From F1-120-MAGs238 sp964484185 (GTDB lineage: Bacteria > Planctomycetota > Phycisphaerae > Phycisphaerales > UBA1924): DNA of 64,000 nt. The stretch spans positions 41,428 through 105,427 of the forward strand of contig CAZAEQ010000011.1 in the NCBI GenBank assembly GCA_964484185.1. The letters are read 5' to 3'. The first letter of the stretch is position 1. Each line of letters begins with the position of its first letter. The notes beneath the pieces are model-generated. The model saw only the letters and a list, made by a program, of their open reading frames with translations, did not search any database and had not been told where the DNA came from. A program made the translations under genes and the position numbers. Below are positions 52,364 through 60,547 of the stretch, piece by piece.

Positions 52364-52843
52364 TCATAGCACTTCATCCGACAGTCCGAGTTCCTTCGCA
52401 ACCTGAAGTACACTAAGTGCGACCTCGGCCTTCTTTGCCTTGCCGCCGCTTGCATTGGCAAACGCCACCCAATCCATCAAGGTTTTGCCTTGGCTTGCGT
52501 GGAACGGACTCGGATGAGGTTTTGCTTTGATAGCCGCCATGACAACGTCCATCGCTAGTAACTTCTCCGCCTGAACGATAACGGCAGTTCTTTCAAGCTC
52601 TTCGAGCTTCTTGAATTCAGCTTCGATAGTTGCTCCCAAGCCGAAATCCCCCGTCTTCCTCACGCAGTCCTTTCCAACCGTGAATTCCTTTCCGTCCGCC
52701 GACTTCACAACGCATTCATTCGCAATCGCTTTGCCGCAAGAGGCGCAGCGTCCAGTTGTTTTCTTATTGCGAATGACTCTTACGAATTGGAATGGTGCGG
52801 CACCAAGCCCTTTCTGCTCGAAAGCATGGGCTGGATTATTCAT
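52364..52843 (-). CDS. hypothetical Cys-rich protein, partner of the metallopeptidase
   Basis: 159 residues from the ATG at 52843, which lies inside the last codons of the upstream metallopeptidase gene (8-base overlap). A zinc-binding-like segment at about residues 25-60 reads KKTTGRCASCGKAIANECVV, then GKEFTVGKDCVRKTG (CxxC...C...C). A helical C-terminal half follows (ATIEAEFKKLEELERTAVIVQAEKLLAMDVVMAAI). Overlap implies co-translation with the peptidase. No family recognised. Confidence 0.65.
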   Translation of the reverse strand: MNNPAHAFEQKGLGAAPFQFVRVIRNKKTTGRCASCGKAIANECVVKSADGKEFTVGKDCVRKTGDFGLGATIEAEFKKLEELERTAVIVQAEKLLAMDVVMAAIKAKPHPSPFHASQGKTLMDWVAFANASGGKAKKAEVALSVLQVAKELGLSDEVL

Positions 52844-53966
52844 TGTCAGGGGCTCTTTCCGCGGAAGCAATTGGCGCGGCAATGGGCGAATGGGCACCAG
52901 AATTGTCATCGCTCGGATCTGGCTCACCACAGAAAGCTGGCTCATGCACATGGACATAACGCTGGCCGCCCTCAATGTCCTCGATGCGCAAGCCCAAACA
53001 ATCAAGCATCCCTTCAACCGCCGCGATCATCTCCTGCTCACCCTGGAAGCGATCTGTATTCACCAAGCCTTGACAAAACAAACTGAAATCACCTGCGATG
53101 TACGACCGAAACCCTGGGAAGACGCCTAGTTGTTCAAGCATCTTCGGCAGGCGTTGGTCAGCGGCAAATAACGCAACCGTGTGCGTTAAAACAATCAGGA
53201 GTTCGTTGAGCAATTCAAATGCCCTGGGATAAAGCGACTCAAGCCCTGCCGCCCCGACTCGATAGAGGCGGACATCGGAAACCAGTTTCTCCAAGCACGC
53301 GCAGAGCGTTTCAGCAGCATCGATAAATCCGACTGCAAATATTTCGGAGCAGTTGACGGGCACCTTTTTGTCATCTAGCAGGACATCCTTACACACCGTC
53401 GCGGATTTGACGTCTGCATCGAACTCGTCTATTGCAATCGCCGCAAGTCCCCGCATCATATTTGCATGCGTCGGCGTTCGGTCCGGCCATTCATGCCAGT
53501 GAGTATTAGTTCCGCTTGCTCTTTGCATCGCGTGCCCGAATTCATGTGCCAGGATGTAAACGCGCATGGCAATGCAATGAGCATCTTGAGAAAGCCACAA
53601 CTCATTATCGAGTACTAGTGTCGCCTTGTATGGCGGACCCATTTCCGGTGATAGCATCATCCCTGCCGCCATCATGGCAGTTTTCATACGTCGATAGGGC
53701 GGCAGTATTTTCCCCATTTCTTGCCGAATGTTGTCCACATGCGATTCCATCTTGTCAGTCACGATGACGGCAAGATCGAGATGGCCTCTAAGGGAAAAAT
53801 CGAACCTGGCACGCGGTTCAATTATCATGCGTACCTCGTCTTCAACGAAATGCGCAAGCTCCTCGGAAAGTCCTTCGACAAGAACCTGTGTTAGGACAAA
53901 TGTGTGATGAGGTAGGGTCATGGACTCAAATCCTGTATCGCTTTCGATCGTAGCAAGGGAATGCAT
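52836..53966 (-). CDS. ImmA/IrrE-like zinc metallopeptidase
   Basis: 376 residues. The gluzincin site is AHEFGHAMQ (His141, Glu142, His145), followed 36 residues later by DEFDADVKSA (Glu181), the HExxH...ExxA pattern of ImmA/IrrE and related peptidases. There is no signal peptide, so it is cytoplasmic. The C-terminal 180 residues are helical (ETLCACLEKLVSDVRLY, FELLNELLIVLTHTVALFAADQRL) and unknown. ImmA-type peptidases on mobile elements cleave repressors to trigger induction. No XRE repressor is adjacent here; the neighbour is a Cys-rich protein, so the substrate is open. The start may instead be ATG 53921. Confidence 0.7.
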   Translation of the reverse strand: MHSLATIESDTGFESMTLPHHTFVLTQVLVEGLSEELAHFVEDEVRMIIEPRARFDFSLRGHLDLAVIVTDKMESHVDNIRQEMGKILPPYRRMKTAMMAAGMMLSPEMGPPYKATLVLDNELWLSQDAHCIAMRVYILAHEFGHAMQRASGTNTHWHEWPDRTPTHANMMRGLAAIAIDEFDADVKSATVCKDVLLDDKKVPVNCSEIFAVGFIDAAETLCACLEKLVSDVRLYRVGAAGLESLYPRAFELLNELLIVLTHTVALFAADQRLPKMLEQLGVFPGFRSYIAGDFSLFCQGLVNTDRFQGEQEMIAAVEGMLDCLGLRIEDIEGGQRYVHVHEPAFCGEPDPSDDNSGAHSPIAAPIASAERAPDNE

Positions 53967-54321
53967 TCTGTGGCATCGACCCGACGGCGGTAGAGATCCG
54001 TTTACGGGTCTCCCGATGTTGGCGGAAATGGAGATTGGATAAAGCCACGCCTTGCTCTTCTTACTTGCTTTGCCTTTCCTGCCTCAAGTCTTCTCCTTTC
54101 TTGCACGATGTTTCCCGCGAAACCGGCACGGGTCGCGAAGCGGAGGTCGGCGGTTGAACTCCCGGCAACGCGTTGTTCAGTGCTCCTGCGTCGGCTATTC
54201 TGCTTACCAGGACTAGCATCCAGTAGCCTGCCTCTTGTACGCTGTTCAGTTGGCTCATTTTCGAATGCGAATCTGCGGGGCCTTGCAGGCTAGCCCCTGG
54301 TATGTATGCGAGGAGGTCCTC
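53967..54321. other. 355-base gap upstream of the metallopeptidase
   Basis: Divergent promoter space between the metallopeptidase (minus) and the 54322 gene (plus). One weak hairpin (GAGATCCGTTTACGGGTCTC, near 53992-54011) was seen. A small open frame at 54108-54293 looks random. Confidence 0.4.
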
Positions 54322-54786
54322 ATGGCGAAAGCAGCTGGAGATTGGCTTCACACGCAAGGTGATGGCGGCAAGGAAATTCTGGAATTGATCCGACAAAACG
54401 GTTGGAAACCCGAGTCGAACACGGGCACAAAATACGGTTGCGGAGTATATCTGTCGAGAGTCCGCTGGCATTCGAGCGCGAAACATGCGCTTCGCTGCAG
54501 CGTCGGACTTGCCGACGAAGAGATAATGGACCATTTTGAGGCTGTTCCTGGTTATGAGAGTAAGGGCGCAGGCAATACGGAGGGACATCTAGCCCGGTAC
54601 CTGGAACACGCTAAGGTCATCTCAAACAATCGACCTCCAACGTCGGCAGGTGACTCAGAACAGAATCGTCGTATTCGCGATCACTTTCTCGGTCGGAACA
54701 TACGAGCTGTAAAAATTCAAGAGCACGGCTTGGAGACCCTTATTGTGTTTGACCGCGACGCAATTAGCATTGATGCATTGATTTGA
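54322..54786 (+). CDS. hypothetical protein with ADP-ribosyltransferase-like GxGVYLS motif
   Basis: 154 residues from the ATG at 54322 with GGAGGT upstream. It contains KEILELIRQNGWKPESNTGTKYGCGVYLSRVRWH, similar to the PARP/ART-fold segment (G.KYG.GIY....) that shapes the NAD site in such enzymes. Ends RNIRAVKIQEHGLETLIVFDRDAISI, a beta-hairpin ending common to such folds. The catalytic Glu cannot be assigned by eye. It might be a small ADP-ribosyltransferase toxin or effector, or an unrelated fold with a chance motif. Confidence 0.5.
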   Translation: MAKAAGDWLHTQGDGGKEILELIRQNGWKPESNTGTKYGCGVYLSRVRWHSSAKHALRCSVGLADEEIMDHFEAVPGYESKGAGNTEGHLARYLEHAKVISNNRPPTSAGDSEQNRRIRDHFLGRNIRAVKIQEHGLETLIVFDRDAISIDALI

Positions 54787-55068
54787 ATTGCACGATGTTC
54801 CAAATCGGTGAGGCGCGGTACAGCGTTTTTTCTGTCACACACCAGATGCACACCCTACGGCACTGTGCAATGTGGAACCATGTGCGTCATGTCCCGCCCT
54901 CCCCTAACTTCACCTGCCTAGGTGAAACATTGGGCACGTTGGTACGCGGAGACCTTGCAACTAGTGGCAAAGACGCGTGCGTGTGGAATTGAGCCCCCGG
55001 CTTCATTTTCGTATTTACAAATAACACAGAATGCGGCATGATGGAGATCGTGATACTGCGGAGATCCT
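54787..55068. other. 282-base intergenic region
   Basis: Between the ART-like gene and the toxin-antitoxin pair. A short open frame at 54783-54992 has no family character. The AT-rich tatttacaaataacacag (near 55011-55028) is a likely promoter region for the antitoxin. Confidence 0.3.
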
Positions 55069-55302
55069 ATGGCTACCTCACTCAACGATTTTGATTATTC
55101 ACAACTCTCCACTGCTGACCGCCTAGCGCTGGTGCAGCAGATTCTCAACAGTGTTCTGGCGGAGGCGGGAACTCAAATGTTCTCAGCAGAACAAATTGCC
55201 GAACTTGACCGTCGCTGTGCAGCCGTCGATGCGGGTCTCATGCCGACCTTCAGCTGGGAAGAGGTGAAGAAGTCGCTGCGGGCTGAGGATGGATACGTAT
55301 AA
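55069..55302 (+). CDS. antitoxin of a RelE/ParE-type module (addiction module component)
   Basis: 77 residues: MATSLNDFDYSQLSTADRLA, LVQQILNSVLAEAGTQMFSAEQIAELDRRCAAVDAG, and the conserved C-terminus FSWEEVKKSLR. This is the TIGR02574-type antitoxin, which neutralises a ParE-like toxin and represses its own operon. It overlaps the toxin gene by 14 bases. Confidence 0.88.
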   Translation: MATSLNDFDYSQLSTADRLALVQQILNSVLAEAGTQMFSAEQIAELDRRCAAVDAGLMPTFSWEEVKKSLRAEDGYV

Positions 55303-55606
55303 CTACGCACGCTTTGTACGGCTCAACAAGGAGGCGCGGACTGAAGTTCGGGCAGCCGCGAAGAACTATGAGCAGGTGCGACCGGGTCATGGGGCAGAGT
55401 TCATCGAGGAGTTGGAAGAAAAGCTCGCAAATATCGCACAGAACCCCGCAAGCTACGAACGCATCAATGACAAGTATCGGCGCGTGTTTCTAAAGCAGTT
55501 CCCCATCGTGGTGGTTTATCGCCTCCAGTTCACCGGAGTGGAAGTGGTGGGGGTGATTCCTCAACGCGATGAACCGCGGATTGCAAAACGAATCGCCGTG
55601 GACTGA
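55289..55606 (+). CDS. ParE/RelE-superfamily toxin
   Basis: 105 residues, starting inside the antitoxin gene. It has YARFVRLNKEARTEVRAAAKNYEQVRPGHGAEFIEELEEKLANIAQNPASYERINDKYRRVFLKQFPIVVVYRLQFTGVEVVGVI. The ParE-like core with the conserved YRV..F...I.Y pattern is present. Members poison gyrase (ParE) or cut mRNA (RelE); which applies is unknown. The pair likely stabilises the element. Confidence 0.9.
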   Translation: MDTYNYARFVRLNKEARTEVRAAAKNYEQVRPGHGAEFIEELEEKLANIAQNPASYERINDKYRRVFLKQFPIVVVYRLQFTGVEVVGVIPQRDEPRIAKRIAVD

Positions 55607-56309
55607 GATACCTGTGAAAACGCACAATTTGCAGGTACCAGACGAAGCCTTAGCACCCGACGACACCGAGCCGGTTCAACGCAAGCTCAATCTTCTCATG
55701 GAAGAGTACAAGGTCCTCTATGGGCTCGTGACCTTCCGCATGACTTCGCTGGATCGGCGCGTGCCGATCGCGTCTGCCGCGTTGGCCACGTTCCTCGGTA
55801 GCATTTCCGCGGTACCTTCTGCCAGCCAAACGATCTTTCTCATCGGACTTCCGCTAGCGCAGATATGGTTCGTTCGAACCACTGTTAATCACGCTCGTTC
55901 ATTTGAAGATGTGCTTCGCCGGATCGATGAGATCGAGCGGCATGTCAACAAACTAGTCGGCGCGGAATTGCTTGTATTTCAATCCCGCCACCCCAGCGGC
56001 GGCAAGTCTACAGGTGGACGTACCAGTGTTGAGACCGTCCGCACGGTCTATGCCACCTCACTCCTCATGCTCGGCGCGTGTCTCTATCTGGCCTCGCTGA
56101 ATCCGGTTACGGCAATGTATTTTACCGAGTATGTCATCGGGTGCGGGCTTGTTGCCCTGCACCTGACCGCCGTTATCGTGAAGTTAAAGCGCTATCGATA
56201 CATTAAGGACCGAGTGTCAGCACATCGGCGAAGGAGATGGGGACTTCGGATTCGGCCAAAACGGTCCAGCCGGGGTCGCAGGCGATCCCCGCCTCGTAAG
56301 GATCGCTGA
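55569..56309 (+). CDS. hypothetical membrane protein downstream of the toxin
   Basis: 246 residues from the ATG at 55569, inside the toxin gene; GTG 55614 is an alternative start (231 residues). The cytoplasmic N-terminus is acidic, followed by helices at about ASAALATFLGSISAVPSASQTIFLIGLPLAQIWFV, then VYATSLLMLGACLYLASLN and VIGCGLVALHLTAVIVKL. The region FRMTSLDRR...EDVLRRIDEIERHVNKL is helical. The last 35 residues are almost all Arg/Lys/Gly (WGLRIRPKRSSRGRRRSPPRKDR) and lie opposite the 3-prime end of the cupin gene, so the true stop may have been lost or the overlap is real. Confidence 0.6.
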   Translation: MNRGLQNESPWTEIPVKTHNLQVPDEALAPDDTEPVQRKLNLLMEEYKVLYGLVTFRMTSLDRRVPIASAALATFLGSISAVPSASQTIFLIGLPLAQIWFVRTTVNHARSFEDVLRRIDEIERHVNKLVGAELLVFQSRHPSGGKSTGGRTSVETVRTVYATSLLMLGACLYLASLNPVTAMYFTEYVIGCGLVALHLTAVIVKLKRYRYIKDRVSAHRRRRWGLRIRPKRSSRGRRRSPPRKDR

Positions 56310-56964
56310 ACTCCTTCGCGGTCCACCGCACCTTGGGAAGCCGGTACTGACGGGGATGGTCAAATGGGAGATACGGAAGCTGGCAGGACAGAAGCGTCAT
56401 AGGTTCCGCTTCAGTGCTAAAGGTATGGACCGTTCCGCGAGCGAAGAGAAACACATCACGCTCCCGTGCGGGGATGGAGCGGACGTTCTTCCCGGTGAAT
56501 TCATCAGCAGACTCATCCGTCACATGAAAATACCCCCTGCCCTTCCCAACGATTATGCAGCGATCCGAGTGATCATGCACATGCATTGGAAGATCCATTG
56601 CCCGACTATCCCAGCAGAGTTTGGCAACGGAGGTGGTTGACGAGCCGCCCAGCAGATCGCGGGCGATCCACACAGCTCCCCCTACCCGATCGCTACCTTC
56701 AAAGGGGTATTCGAGTTTGATCGGGTGCGCCCGCTCTATCTCACCGACCAAGCGGGTAAAAGACACGCCCCGCCCGGTGCCGCGAAGGCGGCTGAGGATC
56801 GCGGCCGCCTTAGTCCGTTTGCTGCTTCGGATCTCGTGTAGGCGTGCGATGGCAGCTTCTGCCATTCCTACCAATGCCGCGAGGGCCTTGTTGCCCTGCG
56901 ATCCTTGTTTCTGGGCGCTATTCAAAGTCAGTGTGCCGAGTTCAATACTCTGTGCATTCCTCAT
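56203..56964 (-). CDS. cupin-domain protein, divergent from an XRE regulator
   Basis: 253 residues from the ATG at 56964 with GGAGGT upstream. The N-terminal 120 residues are basic and helical (ALVGMAEAAIARLHEIRSSKRTKAAAILSRL). The cupin core has MDLPMHVHDHSDRCIIVGKGRGYFHV (HxHxxxD metal-binding-like motif) and DVFLFARGTVHTFST. It may sense a small molecule or metal, possibly modulating the divergent XRE protein. The 3-prime end overlaps the convergent membrane-protein gene by 107 bases. Confidence 0.75.
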   Translation of the reverse strand: MRNAQSIELGTLTLNSAQKQGSQGNKALAALVGMAEAAIARLHEIRSSKRTKAAAILSRLRGTGRGVSFTRLVGEIERAHPIKLEYPFEGSDRVGGAVWIARDLLGGSSTTSVAKLCWDSRAMDLPMHVHDHSDRCIIVGKGRGYFHVTDESADEFTGKNVRSIPARERDVFLFARGTVHTFSTEAEPMTLLSCQLPYLPFDHPRQYRLPKVRWTAKEFSDPYEAGIACDPGWTVLAESEVPISFADVLTLGP

Positions 56965-56997
56965 GAGCGGGTACCTCCAAACACCTAATCCTGTTTC

Positions 56998-57016
56998 TGA
57001 GCCCAAACTGGGCTCA
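56998..57016. promoter_or_regulatory. operator O1: perfect palindrome
   Basis: TGAGCCCAAACTGGGCTCA: 8-bp inverted arms (TGAGCCCA/TGGGCTCA) separated by AAC, in the 81-base space between the cupin and XRE genes. Likely binding site of the XRE protein at 57046. Confidence 0.75.
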
Positions 57017-57035
57017 ATCCCAGGAGATTGTAGCT

Positions 57036-57054
57036 TGAGCCCAAGATGGGTACA
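57036..57054. promoter_or_regulatory. operator O2: imperfect copy overlapping the XRE start codon
   Basis: TGAGCCCAAGATGGGTACA: the left arm is identical to O1, the right arm TGGGTACA is degenerate; spacing is the same. The XRE ATG (57046-57048) lies inside it, which implies autorepression. The two centres lie 38 bp apart. Confidence 0.7.
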
Positions 57055-57279
57055 AGATCACATCATACTTTGGCTTACAAAAAGCTCTGCGGGCTCCTAA
57101 AACGGCAGCGAGAAGACGCTGGGCTGACTATCCGAGAGCTGGGCGAGAAGCTTGGGAAGCCGTATTCGCTCGTTTCAAAGGTGGAGCGCGGCGAACGTCG
57201 CATTGACCCAGTGGAGTTTGTAGCCTGGTGCGAGGCGTGCGATGTCGAACCATCTGACGCCATTAAGCATGTTGGCTAA
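57046..57279 (+). CDS. XRE-family helix-turn-helix regulator
   Basis: 77 residues: LCGLLKRQREDAGLTIRELGEKLGKPYSLVSKVERGERRIDPVEFVAWCEACDVEP, a complete single XRE/Cro-type HTH domain with the typical recognition helix SLVSKVERGERR. It presumably binds the two TGAGCCCA operators upstream and controls itself and the divergent cupin gene. Confidence 0.9.
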   Translation: MGTRSHHTLAYKKLCGLLKRQREDAGLTIRELGEKLGKPYSLVSKVERGERRIDPVEFVAWCEACDVEPSDAIKHVG

Positions 57280-57287
57280 CAAAGGAA

Positions 57288-57560
57288 ATGCGCGAGGCAG
57301 ATCAATCGATGTGCAACTCCTTTGTTGCCCGTTCACGCATTGAGAGACTTCTAGGACGAATTGATAACGCGGCCACATCCGCAGAACAAGCGTTGAACAC
57401 TGCTATCCCCGGAAATAAACGGGGCGAAAAGCCCGTACCGCAGAAGATTGCAAGCAATTCCAGGACACCATTCAGTGGAAGTCGGAATGACTGGCACGAA
57501 ATGACGTCGCCCGGAGCGTGGACGCGGACAGAGCGGTGCCAACAAGCGGTCATCCGATGA
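57288..57560 (+). CDS. doubtful small open frame after the XRE gene
   Basis: 90 residues, ATG 57288 eight bases after the XRE stop. The first third (SFVARSRIERLLGRIDNAATSAEQALNTAI) looks helical and protein-like. The remainder is less so. No family; may be a translated leader or chance frame. Confidence 0.3.
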   Translation: MREADQSMCNSFVARSRIERLLGRIDNAATSAEQALNTAIPGNKRGEKPVPQKIASNSRTPFSGSRNDWHEMTSPGAWTRTERCQQAVIR

Positions 57561-57610
57561 TGATTGAGGTGAACGCCTGAGCCGCCTCCCTCGGGGTGAG
57601 CGGCACGCCG

Positions 57611-57796
57611 TCAACGACGATTCTTTAACCATCTCCGAACGAACTTGCACTCCGAAATGTCAACCAAAGCATGGATCAGATAAGCGACAATACCTGCCCA
57701 CGCCAAGATAGTAACGATATCCGGAGGCAGCTTCGAACCTGGGGCATGGGCAATAGTGGCTGCACAGAGGACTAAATGAGCAATGGCACGAATCAT
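57611..57796 (-). CDS. hypothetical 61-residue membrane protein
   Basis: ATG at 57796 with AAAGGAGAA seven bases upstream, a strong ribosome-binding site. The product reads MIRAIAHLVLCAATIAHAPG, then SKLPPDIVTILAWAGIVAYL, IHALVDISECKFVRRWLKNRR. Two hydrophobic segments are followed by a basic C-terminus. It is possibly a small toxin-like or holin-like peptide. Confidence 0.6.
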   Translation of the reverse strand: MIRAIAHLVLCAATIAHAPGSKLPPDIVTILAWAGIVAYLIHALVDISECKFVRRWLKNRR

Positions 57797-58088
57797 GAGC
57801 GTTCTCCTTTCGCTGATGATCGAGCATTGCGGCTCTTGTGCAAGGATGACCGTTGCTCTGGGCCGAATTCCGGGCATCTGTTGATAATTGACGCATCGTT
57901 CGATTTGACTGTCTTAAGCATTTGAATCTCCTTCAAATGTCCACGAGAGACAAATAGCTATTGCCGCCAGAATTCCTCTGGCGGTAAAGTGCGCAGAATT
58001 TTTTGATTGCAGTGAATTCCAAAAAGTGCTTGTGATTTGGCGCCAGATGAATTATGAATAACAAGCAACAATTGGAAAGAAAAGCGCA
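57797..58088. other. 292-base intergenic region with a short perfect inverted repeat
   Basis: Between the small membrane-protein gene (minus) and the 58089 gene (plus). It contains CCGCCAG-AATTCCT-CTGGCGG (57964-57984), a perfect 7-bp inverted repeat, which could be a hairpin or an operator. The surroundings are AT-rich (58000-58088). Confidence 0.5.
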
Positions 58089-58451
58089 ATGTCACCGCGT
58101 CCGCATCGAGGTGGTCCGCCCACCTTGGCGAGCATGCTGTATCCGCATGCCGAGCCCAAAGACCAAGCGGCGCTGGAAGCGTGTCGCAAAAAGTGGGAGG
58201 AAGAGAACGGACCCACTGATCTAACGCGGCGGTATACCTCATTGTGGCCCGCATCTCAACAACGCCACCTCATTGAAATTGATCCAAATGCATGGCTTTC
58301 GGGCATCCCTGGATTTGCGCAGGAATTTCTGAAAGAAAAAATGACAAATCTGGTCTCTTCCCAAGCTGGATTTTCAGAATTAGAGGCTCCCGCATCGGTG
58401 TGGTTGAAAAAAGTGGTAGGACCGTTGAGTGAGCCACCTCACCAGCGGTAG
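58089..58451 (+). CDS. hypothetical protein
   Basis: 120 residues, ATG 58089. It reads MLYPHAEPKDQAALEACRKKWEEENGPTDLTRRYTSLW, then HLIEIDPNAWLSGIPGFAQEFLKEKMTNL. It is charged and helical with no membrane segment. It lies 44 bases upstream of the large unknown gene and is probably co-transcribed with it. Confidence 0.5.
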   Translation: MSPRPHRGGPPTLASMLYPHAEPKDQAALEACRKKWEEENGPTDLTRRYTSLWPASQQRHLIEIDPNAWLSGIPGFAQEFLKEKMTNLVSSQAGFSELEAPASVWLKKVVGPLSEPPHQR

Positions 58452-58495
58452 ATCACCTAATCGTCGTATCGCAAATTCTGTCCAGACCTGATAAC

Positions 58496-60547
58496 ATGTC
58501 CTTGCGTGGCTACCGAGGAGCAAAATCGTTGACTTACACAATTCCAACGCGTTGCAATCGTAACGGCATTTACTTCGATCCGCACGTTCTTGAACCGCTC
58601 GGGATTCGGGAAGGATCGCTGTGTTGGGGCATAGTGGCAGAAGGAAACGGATTCGACTCGAAAGTACAGCTCGTTTCTCATGATGATTGCTACCAGAATG
58701 AATCGCCACATCTCGTCATCTCACCCATTCATCATCAGAGATGGGTGACTGCATTCGGCATAAAGATTTATCTGCAACGCCGTTCAATTCCTCTGCAAAA
58801 TTCGCCCGAGACCGTTGAGGATGCGGTTCTTGGCCTGGCTGATGCGCTAGTGCGTTGCGGCGTCAATATCCTCTTTATGCAGACGGCGCAAATGGGGTAT
58901 GACCTGCTCGCGTTTGATGCAACATGCGAGCTTCCGCGGCTTCGGCTGTTTGCAAAGGCGGTCCTTGAAGACATTGATATTGAGGCGGCGGCGGTAGATG
59001 AAAAGCGCCTTGAGCTGCGCGGAAGAAATGCGAGTGATGCAGAATTTGCGGCGGTGTTGGTGCCCATGTCGGAAAAGCTTTCTGCGAAGCGCATTCGAGC
59101 GTTTCAAAAGCTCGGAAGAGTAGTAATTCATGAATTGGCAGACTTGGAGGCACGTCTGTATTGCATAGATAGAAAGCGGTCGCGATACTGGCAACTAGCT
59201 AGTTTGAAAGAGCGATCACGAATTGAAGACACGGAGTTTCAAACAAGAGCGATGCAATGGAATTCAAGTGCAGGCTTTAGATTGGTAGTTGGAGATGGCT
59301 ATCAAGCCGAAACGCTTCAGGATGACATCAAACGCAATTTGTTTGGAAGAGCGCTCACGGCACCCTGGTTTTTGAGTCCGCAAGTATGCAGCGCCGGAGA
59401 GAATGCGTACTTCTTATCGTACGAAGCTATCAGGTCGAGAAAAAATGCGGAGAACCTCATTCCATTAGAAGCTGACATAGGCCAAGCCAAAATTAAGGAG
59501 TCTTATGTCAAAGCCATGACAGAGTTTCACGCGAAGCGGTGGCCGACTGAGCTTCATGAGGATCTTTTTCAGACCTTTAGATATAGAGAGCTTCCTCCGT
59601 TTATGACCAAGATACTCAAGCTCGAGAAGGACAGCGCATCTGTGATACCAAGCATTCCCGGTGTACGCGAAAGAATACTGAGAAACGCAAGCGAGCCAAA
59701 CGCAACCAGTATTTTGCAGCGTCATGAAGAGTCGGAGAAAAGCTCGCAGTCCCGGAAGACAACTACTGAGCATCCGCATGACGAAATGTGGTATGAAGAT
59801 TTTTTTCGTAGGCAAAGCTATAACCCAATTCAGATCACCACGTTATCGACGCTTGCCTTTGCGAGGTTCTGGGCTTTCGGTGGAACTGGCGAAGGCACAA
59901 GAGGCGAACCTATTCGATTCAGATATCAAGATCGATTGTTGATTCCGGAGAATGTCGGCGACATTCAACAAGGTTATATGGCGGACTTATTTAAGATGTT
60001 GAACGACACAACTCAATGTGAGAGAGGTGTTGGCAAAAGAGGAAAGTTTGGTCCTGAAACAGCGGCTCTGGCTAACATCAATTTAGAAGACAGGTTCATG
60101 CGAATCCGATTTGTGCGCGAAATCAGCGAATTTCAGGCATACGTCACGGTGTCGGTAACATATAATATCCGAGAGGCGAATCTTGTCGGACCCAATTCGA
60201 TGGGATTGTTTCTAGCGATTTCGCAGTTGCTCCTAAAAGCCGGATTTCGCATTGAGAGATGTTCAAATAGCATGAAGCATAGCAATTCTGTCAGTGAATC
60301 TGGAACTATCGATGTAATTGGACGAGCGAATTCGTCAGTCGCCGAAGTTTTTTGCAGGGATCTTCAATTTGAGGACGGAAGAGTCGAAACGCAAGCAGCT
60401 TGGTCCAAGGAGATTATTGAAGTAATGCGACTTGATCTGAACAATCGAGTCGCTTGGAATCAAGGCGGTGGACATGGAATCGATGCAAGAAATGTGGAAA
60501 AAATCGAGGTAACTATCACGCCCGGCTTTGTTCCAATAAGGCCTTAG
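58496..60547 (+). CDS. large protein of unknown family
   Basis: 683 residues, ATG 58496. The N-terminal 180 residues have alternating strands and helices (YTIPTRCNRNGIYFDPHVLEPLGIREG, AVLGLADALVRCGVNILFMQTAQMGYDLLAFDATCE), resembling tandem regulatory ACT-like folds. A polar linker follows at about 400-440 (HEESEKSSQSRKTTTEHPHD). The C-terminal part includes EDFFRRQSYNPIQITTLSTLAFARFWAFGG and ISEFQAYVTVSVTYNIREANLVG. No catalytic motif was identified. Base composition is more AT-rich than the core genes, consistent with transfer. It converges on the 149-residue gene. Confidence 0.7.
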   Translation: MSLRGYRGAKSLTYTIPTRCNRNGIYFDPHVLEPLGIREGSLCWGIVAEGNGFDSKVQLVSHDDCYQNESPHLVISPIHHQRWVTAFGIKIYLQRRSIPLQNSPETVEDAVLGLADALVRCGVNILFMQTAQMGYDLLAFDATCELPRLRLFAKAVLEDIDIEAAAVDEKRLELRGRNASDAEFAAVLVPMSEKLSAKRIRAFQKLGRVVIHELADLEARLYCIDRKRSRYWQLASLKERSRIEDTEFQTRAMQWNSSAGFRLVVGDGYQAETLQDDIKRNLFGRALTAPWFLSPQVCSAGENAYFLSYEAIRSRKNAENLIPLEADIGQAKIKESYVKAMTEFHAKRWPTELHEDLFQTFRYRELPPFMTKILKLEKDSASVIPSIPGVRERILRNASEPNATSILQRHEESEKSSQSRKTTTEHPHDEMWYEDFFRRQSYNPIQITTLSTLAFARFWAFGGTGEGTRGEPIRFRYQDRLLIPENVGDIQQGYMADLFKMLNDTTQCERGVGKRGKFGPETAALANINLEDRFMRIRFVREISEFQAYVTVSVTYNIREANLVGPNSMGLFLAISQLLLKAGFRIERCSNSMKHSNSVSESGTIDVIGRANSSVAEVFCRDLQFEDGRVETQAAWSKEIIEVMRLDLNNRVAWNQGGGHGIDARNVEKIEVTITPGFVPIRP

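Noticed and set aside
54061..54588. 175-codon minus-strand frame
   Set aside because: It overlaps the 54322 gene, which has a GGAGGT site and a coherent sequence.
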